From: PWXP01 sp034005525
GTDB taxonomy: Bacteria > Planctomycetota > Planctomycetia > Pirellulales > Thermoguttaceae
Reading direction: 5' to 3'
NCBI GenBank assembly: GCA_034005525.1
Contig: JAVEUP010000005.1
Coordinates: 38,159-102,158 of the forward strand
Length of the DNA: 64,000 nucleotides
In this document: piece by piece, positions 61,575 to 64,000 of the stretch
Layout: each line of letters begins with the position of its first letter
How positions within the stretch are numbered: position 1 is the stretch's first letter
Notes under the pieces: model-generated
What the model was told of the DNA's origin: nothing
The model's database searches: none
What the model saw: only the letters and a program-made list of their open reading frames with translations
Made by a program: the position numbers and the translations under genes

Positions 61575-61608
61575 CTGACACCTGACACCTGACACCTGAC
61601 ACCTGACA
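61575..61608. repeat. heptanucleotide tandem repeats, cluster 3
   Basis: The unit CTGACAC is repeated 4.9 times without a mismatch. Confidence 0.9.
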
Positions 61609-61736
61609 TGACTGGCCAGCTATCGCCCCGGCTCGTGGGGGTACTTCACCCTGACGATAGGGTCTGATAGGGTCAATGTGTCGTGTCGGCGCAGCACCGC
61701 CCGCTCCGGCCCCCCCCGAACCCGTTTTCCCCCATC

Positions 61737-61889
61737 ATGAACGCTCCGCCAGAAATACGCCAGCTCGTCGAGCGGTTCCAACTGCACCGCGACGCCTACC
61801 GGTCGGCCCAGTACAACGAAACGCAGGTGCGCCGCGAGTTCGTCGATCCGTTCTTCAAGGCGCTCGTCGAGGAGGGGACCGGGCGATGA
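61737..61889 (+). pseudogene. N-terminal stub of a restriction-modification methylase-like gene
   Basis: Fifty residues, including IRQLVERFQLHRDAYRSAQY and NETQVRREFVDPFFKAL, match what I remember as the N-terminus of large type IIG/Eco57I-like restriction-modification proteins. After FFKAL the expected GWDVDN-type continuation is replaced by VEEGTGR and a stop, so over 90% of the gene is missing. The junction probably marks a deletion or recombination. Confidence 0.6.
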
Positions 61890-61945
61890 AGCTACCGAGA
61901 GACGTCGTCATCGCAGAAGAGAAGCTGACCCGGTACCAATACTAA
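61886..61945 (+). pseudogene. N-terminal stub of a DUF6883-like gene
   Basis: An ATGA-coupled 19-codon frame (MKLPRDVVIAEEKLTRYQY) resembles, from memory, the first residues of small DUF6883-type proteins (~110 residues) and then stops. With the preceding stub it suggests two gene remnants fused by deletion. Confidence 0.4.
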
Positions 61946-62689
61946 GGCGGAAAACGTCGGTGGGGGCCGGTTGACAGCGGCGGTGGTGGGTTCCAGAATG
62001 GGGGGTATCCAATCGCCGAGTATTTGCCCCCACCGCCCGCACCCGAGCCGGTGCGCAACGAGCCGGGCGCGCGGAACGGTACCTCCCGGCAACGAGCGTG
62101 GCGCATGAGGAGCCGCAAGGACGTTCGTGACAAGGCGCACGGGATGGTCCGGTCGTTTGGCGGCGGCCTTCGAGAGTGGCGTAAATTTCGAGCCGAACAG
62201 GATTGCTCCCGGCCCCTTCCCCGACACTCCCTTAGACCCATTGCGGCTGGTTGGGTTCCGGGCGCGGGGGGACCGGTTGTTCCATGCCGCAATTCTACAC
62301 CGCCCGCCAAGGCCCTTGTCAACCCGCCCCCACCGGCGCGTTTCCACAGCGGGGTTGGCGGGTTGCCGGGCTTGCCCCGGCCGGTTTGGTGACTGGCCGG
62401 GCACAACCGGACCCGATTCGCCCGATGCCCTGGCCCGGTTCGGCCGCCAAGGCGGCCGAACCGAGCCAGGGAGCCGAGAGGTCTTCTGAAGTTCGCTTGT
62501 AGCCGGCCAGTCACCCGTCCTCCGGGGCAAGCCCGGAGGTGAGCACGCGGTTACAGGACACTTTGAGAACACTTTGGGTCAGACCGGGATCAGGGATTAG
62601 CGAGCCGTCTTTCCAGCCCTTCAGCAATAACCCGCCCGTGCGCTGGCCCCGACTCTTTCAGTTGGTTCTCTTTCGAGTACTGCCCCAGC
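61946..62689. other. non-coding region with palindromic element
   Basis: These 744 bp hold no gene I can support. The right half is the nested palindrome 62366-62536; the left half is GC-rich with no clear structure. Confidence 0.6.
62366..62536. repeat. 171-bp three-level inverted-repeat element
   Basis: Three nested inverted repeats share one centre: outer 15-bp arms CCGGGCTTGCCCCGG (62366-62380) and its complement (62522-62536); middle 12-bp arms GTGACTGGCCGG (62389-62400) and its complement (62503-62514); and a central perfect 12-bp hairpin GGTTCGGCCGCC (62437-62448) with complement at 62451-62462 and a 2-nt loop. There is no ORF. It is likely a small palindromic mobile or structural element. 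Confidence 0.7.
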
Positions 62690-63097
62690 TCAGGGAATGT
62701 ACAGCCTTCCTGTGCCCCGCAATGCTTCGATATCAATCAGCTTCACCATCAACCCTTCCACTGCCGTTTCGATGTAATCGCGATCGAACTTAAGTCTTCG
62801 CAAATCGGCGAAGGTGAGCACCGGCAGGCTGCGGGGTTGGTTGCGTTCCCGGATAGTCACTTCCAGGGAATCGGGGCTCTCGGCATTGCGATTTCCGGTT
62901 AGCAAGACGATTTCGTTTTCTTGACAAGCGGTCCAGATGTCCGCGTCGGTCGAATCCGGCTCGAGTCCGAGGTCGGAAAACGTGCATAGCTCGATCCTCA
63001 GTTCATTCCATAACTCACCCCATTCTCCCTCCCGGCAGCGCACAAGCACGGCGGAAGCCAGGCCTTGAATGTCCTGATCGCACATGATTCTGATCAT
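62690..63097 (-). CDS. PIN-like (DUF5615-type) putative toxin
   Basis: This 135-residue protein resembles PIN-like ribonuclease toxins paired with DUF433 proteins. Acidic residues of a PIN-type site are D7 and D9 (MCDQD) and the cluster STDADIWTACQENEIVLLTGNRN, although the usual second-strand Asp appears as Asn. The C-terminal helices (TFADLRRLKFDRDYIETAVEGLMVKL) are typical. It starts within the stop of the antitoxin-like gene (ATGA), as expected for a toxin-antitoxin pair. Confidence 0.68.
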   Translation of the reverse strand: MIRIMCDQDIQGLASAVLVRCREGEWGELWNELRIELCTFSDLGLEPDSTDADIWTACQENEIVLLTGNRNAESPDSLEVTIRERNQPRSLPVLTFADLRRLKFDRDYIETAVEGLMVKLIDIEALRGTGRLYIP

Positions 63098-63411
63098 GAC
63101 GGCTGCTTCCGTTGCTCATGCAGCCGTCGGTGCAGTTTTTCACGGTTGTGGCGTAATCGCTGCTCGACCCATTCGGGATTTCCTTGGCGAATGGCCCGGC
63201 CGATCTTCGCATACTGCTGCTCCACCTCTTGACGGTGGGCCTCGATGTAGTCGATCGCCGCCTGCACCTGGCGCGACGACAGGCCGAATGATAAGGCGAT
63301 ATCGTCCCGGTTGTCGCCTGCTCGGTAGAATTCCCAAATATGGTAGACTGTTATCCGGGTCCCTGCGATCTCCGGACCACGTCCTCGATCGATAATTTGT
63401 GCGTCCGGCAT
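63094..63411 (-). CDS. DUF433-type putative antitoxin
   Basis: This 105-residue protein has the DUF433 core: IIDRGRGPEIAGTRITVYHIWEFYRAGDNRDDIALSFGLSSRQVQAAIDYIEAHRQEV, in residues 6-63, a helix-turn-helix-like fold that binds its own promoter. A basic C-terminal arm (RLRHNREKLHRRLHEQRKQ) would wrap the toxin. The toxin gene follows with 4-bp overlap. It is the first gene of the pair, which fits autoregulation. Confidence 0.78.
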   Translation of the reverse strand: MPDAQIIDRGRGPEIAGTRITVYHIWEFYRAGDNRDDIALSFGLSSRQVQAAIDYIEAHRQEVEQQYAKIGRAIRQGNPEWVEQRLRHNREKLHRRLHEQRKQPS

Positions 63412-63489
63412 GATGTTCCCAGTAGCTATTTCGGAGCGGATTGCCCTCTGAAACTATTATACCATCGGCCTGCGGGTGGCGTCGACTTC

Positions 63490-63669
63490 TTAGCGCTCCG
63501 CCGGCCCGTGTTGCATGATCGAGCGGAGGGCTTCGTTGACCGACTGATCGGTCGGAAAGGCGACGCGGACGTCGGGCGCCAGTAGCACGAGGTTCGTGCC
63601 CGCTCGGTATTGGTCGAGGTACTTGCCGCGCGGGAGGCGCCCGGGAGGCGGCGGGAGGCGGCGGGACAT
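63490..63669 (-). CDS. small antitoxin-like protein, possibly truncated
   Basis: This 59-residue protein includes RGKYLDQYRAGTNLVLLAPD and VRVAFPTDQSVNEALRSIM, a segment common in small antitoxin-like proteins, where it is preceded by about 30 more residues (from memory). Here the N-terminus is replaced by a Pro/Gly-rich repeat (RRLPPPPGRLPRGKY, from GGGAGGCGGC repeats), so the gene is probably eroded. No toxin partner is visible. Confidence 0.45.
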   Translation of the reverse strand: MSRRLPPPPGRLPRGKYLDQYRAGTNLVLLAPDVRVAFPTDQSVNEALRSIMQHGPAER

Positions 63670-63856
63670 CCAGACTGCATCCTGTACCCTCGATACTATA
63701 CCGTCGACGGCCGAACGGGGCAAGATGGGGACGGATTGGCTGGATTGGGGTGGTGAGAGGTGGGCGGTTGCGCGAAATGGCACAAAATGAGCGCAAGCGG
63801 CGCGCGGAAGGGGCGAAGGGAAGGGAAAAGGCGGTCGTGGGGGACGTGGTTGGGCG

Positions 63857-64000
63857 TTAGCCGAAGGCGGCGCGGCTGTGGGCGAGGCCTTGGAACCAGT
63901 GCTTGCCGGCGGTCGAGGCTGCCTGCATGAGGTGCTCCACCCGACCTGCCGCGCGATGGAACCAGCGGCCGAAGTTCTTCACGCTCGCAACCCACATCTC
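63857..64000 (-). CDS. C-terminal end of a gene cut by the window edge
   Basis: The minus strand encodes 47 residues ending at TAA (63857-63859): EMWVASVKNFGRWFHRAAGR followed by VEHLMQAASTAGKHWFQGLA and HSRAAFG. The Trp/His-rich amphipathic sequence looks like real coding DNA, and the frame is open to the edge. I do not recognise the protein. The 197 bp before it contain no gene. Confidence 0.5.
   Translation of the reverse strand, partial: EMWVASVKNFGRWFHRAAGRVEHLMQAASTAGKHWFQGLAHSRAAFG

Larger units (their letters stand above)
60424..61736. other. repeat-rich intergenic region
   Basis: About 1.3 kb without a credible gene. It holds heptanucleotide tandem arrays (60827-60951, 61023-61043, 61575-61608), a nested palindromic element (61176-61348) and GC-rich low-complexity sequence. 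The open frames here lack coding character and cross the repeats. Confidence 0.65.

Noticed and set aside
61575..61608. CRISPR array
   Set aside because: The 7-bp units are contiguous with no spacers, and no cas genes are present.

Overview
The window reads as a chromosomal segment of a high-GC Planctomycetota bacterium (Pirellulales-like is my guess). The pointers are a DUF1598-type secreted protein, a eukaryote-type UDP-sugar pyrophosphorylase, a fused GldF/GldG ABC permease followed by a DUF4340 protein, and a long ExbB/ExbD/ExbD/beta-propeller operon. Shine-Dalgarno sites are variable and many genes overlap by ATGA. Family names come from motifs and memory; no search was run.

Layout. 1-12.5 kb: a carbohydrate-degradation cluster on the + strand (GH2-type enzyme cut by the window edge, GH127/DUF1680 enzyme, full-length GH2 paralog, parallel beta-helix protein). 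12.7-20.4 kb: housekeeping and signalling genes (STN-like secreted protein, QueC, KefB/C-like antiporter, HDOD protein, DUF1598-like protein with a clear promoter and a hairpin leader). 20.6-25.1 kb: a minus-strand ATPase/FtsX-permease/HlyD-type exporter. 25.4-34.1 kb: HEAT-repeat protein, then a gliding-type ABC system (ATPase, permease-GldG fusion, DUF4340) and a lipoprotein. 34.2-39.2 kb: a minus-strand operon ggt, 5-formyl-THF cyclo-ligase, UDP-sugar pyrophosphorylase, mannose-1-phosphate guanylyltransferase.

39.2-47.2 kb is the most interesting part: a 7,886-bp integrative element inserted into a tRNA-Val(CAC) gene, bounded by a 23-bp perfect direct repeat. It carries an unknown first gene behind a possible Shine-Dalgarno-sequestering pseudoknot, then a six-gene overlapping operon (excisionase-like, two small proteins, archaeo-eukaryotic primase with zinc ribbon, DnaB/RecA-like ATPase, winged-helix protein), then a Xre repressor from an apparently leaderless promoter, then a tyrosine integrase. 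There are no capsid, terminase, portal or conjugation genes, so it looks like a self-replicating integrative element or phage satellite. The integrase gene runs into the att core in frame. In the excised circle its frame would continue through attP into the left end and gain a 79-residue tail; integration replaces that tail with four residues encoded by the tRNA gene. I infer an integration-dependent switch.

47.2-60.4 kb: tandem tatA genes and, from a divergent near-consensus promoter, a long operon: terpenoid-cyclase-like/HEAT protein, single-pass protein, ExbB, two ExbD, a membrane-anchored PQQ-type propeller, a family-5 solute-binding-like protein with no transporter, and an unknown secreted protein. 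This looks like a proton-motive-force-coupled envelope machine.

60.4-64 kb is a repeat-rich decaying region: heptanucleotide tandem repeats, two nested palindromic elements, stubs of a restriction-modification gene and of a second gene, a DUF433/PIN-like toxin-antitoxin pair, and a gene cut by the window end.
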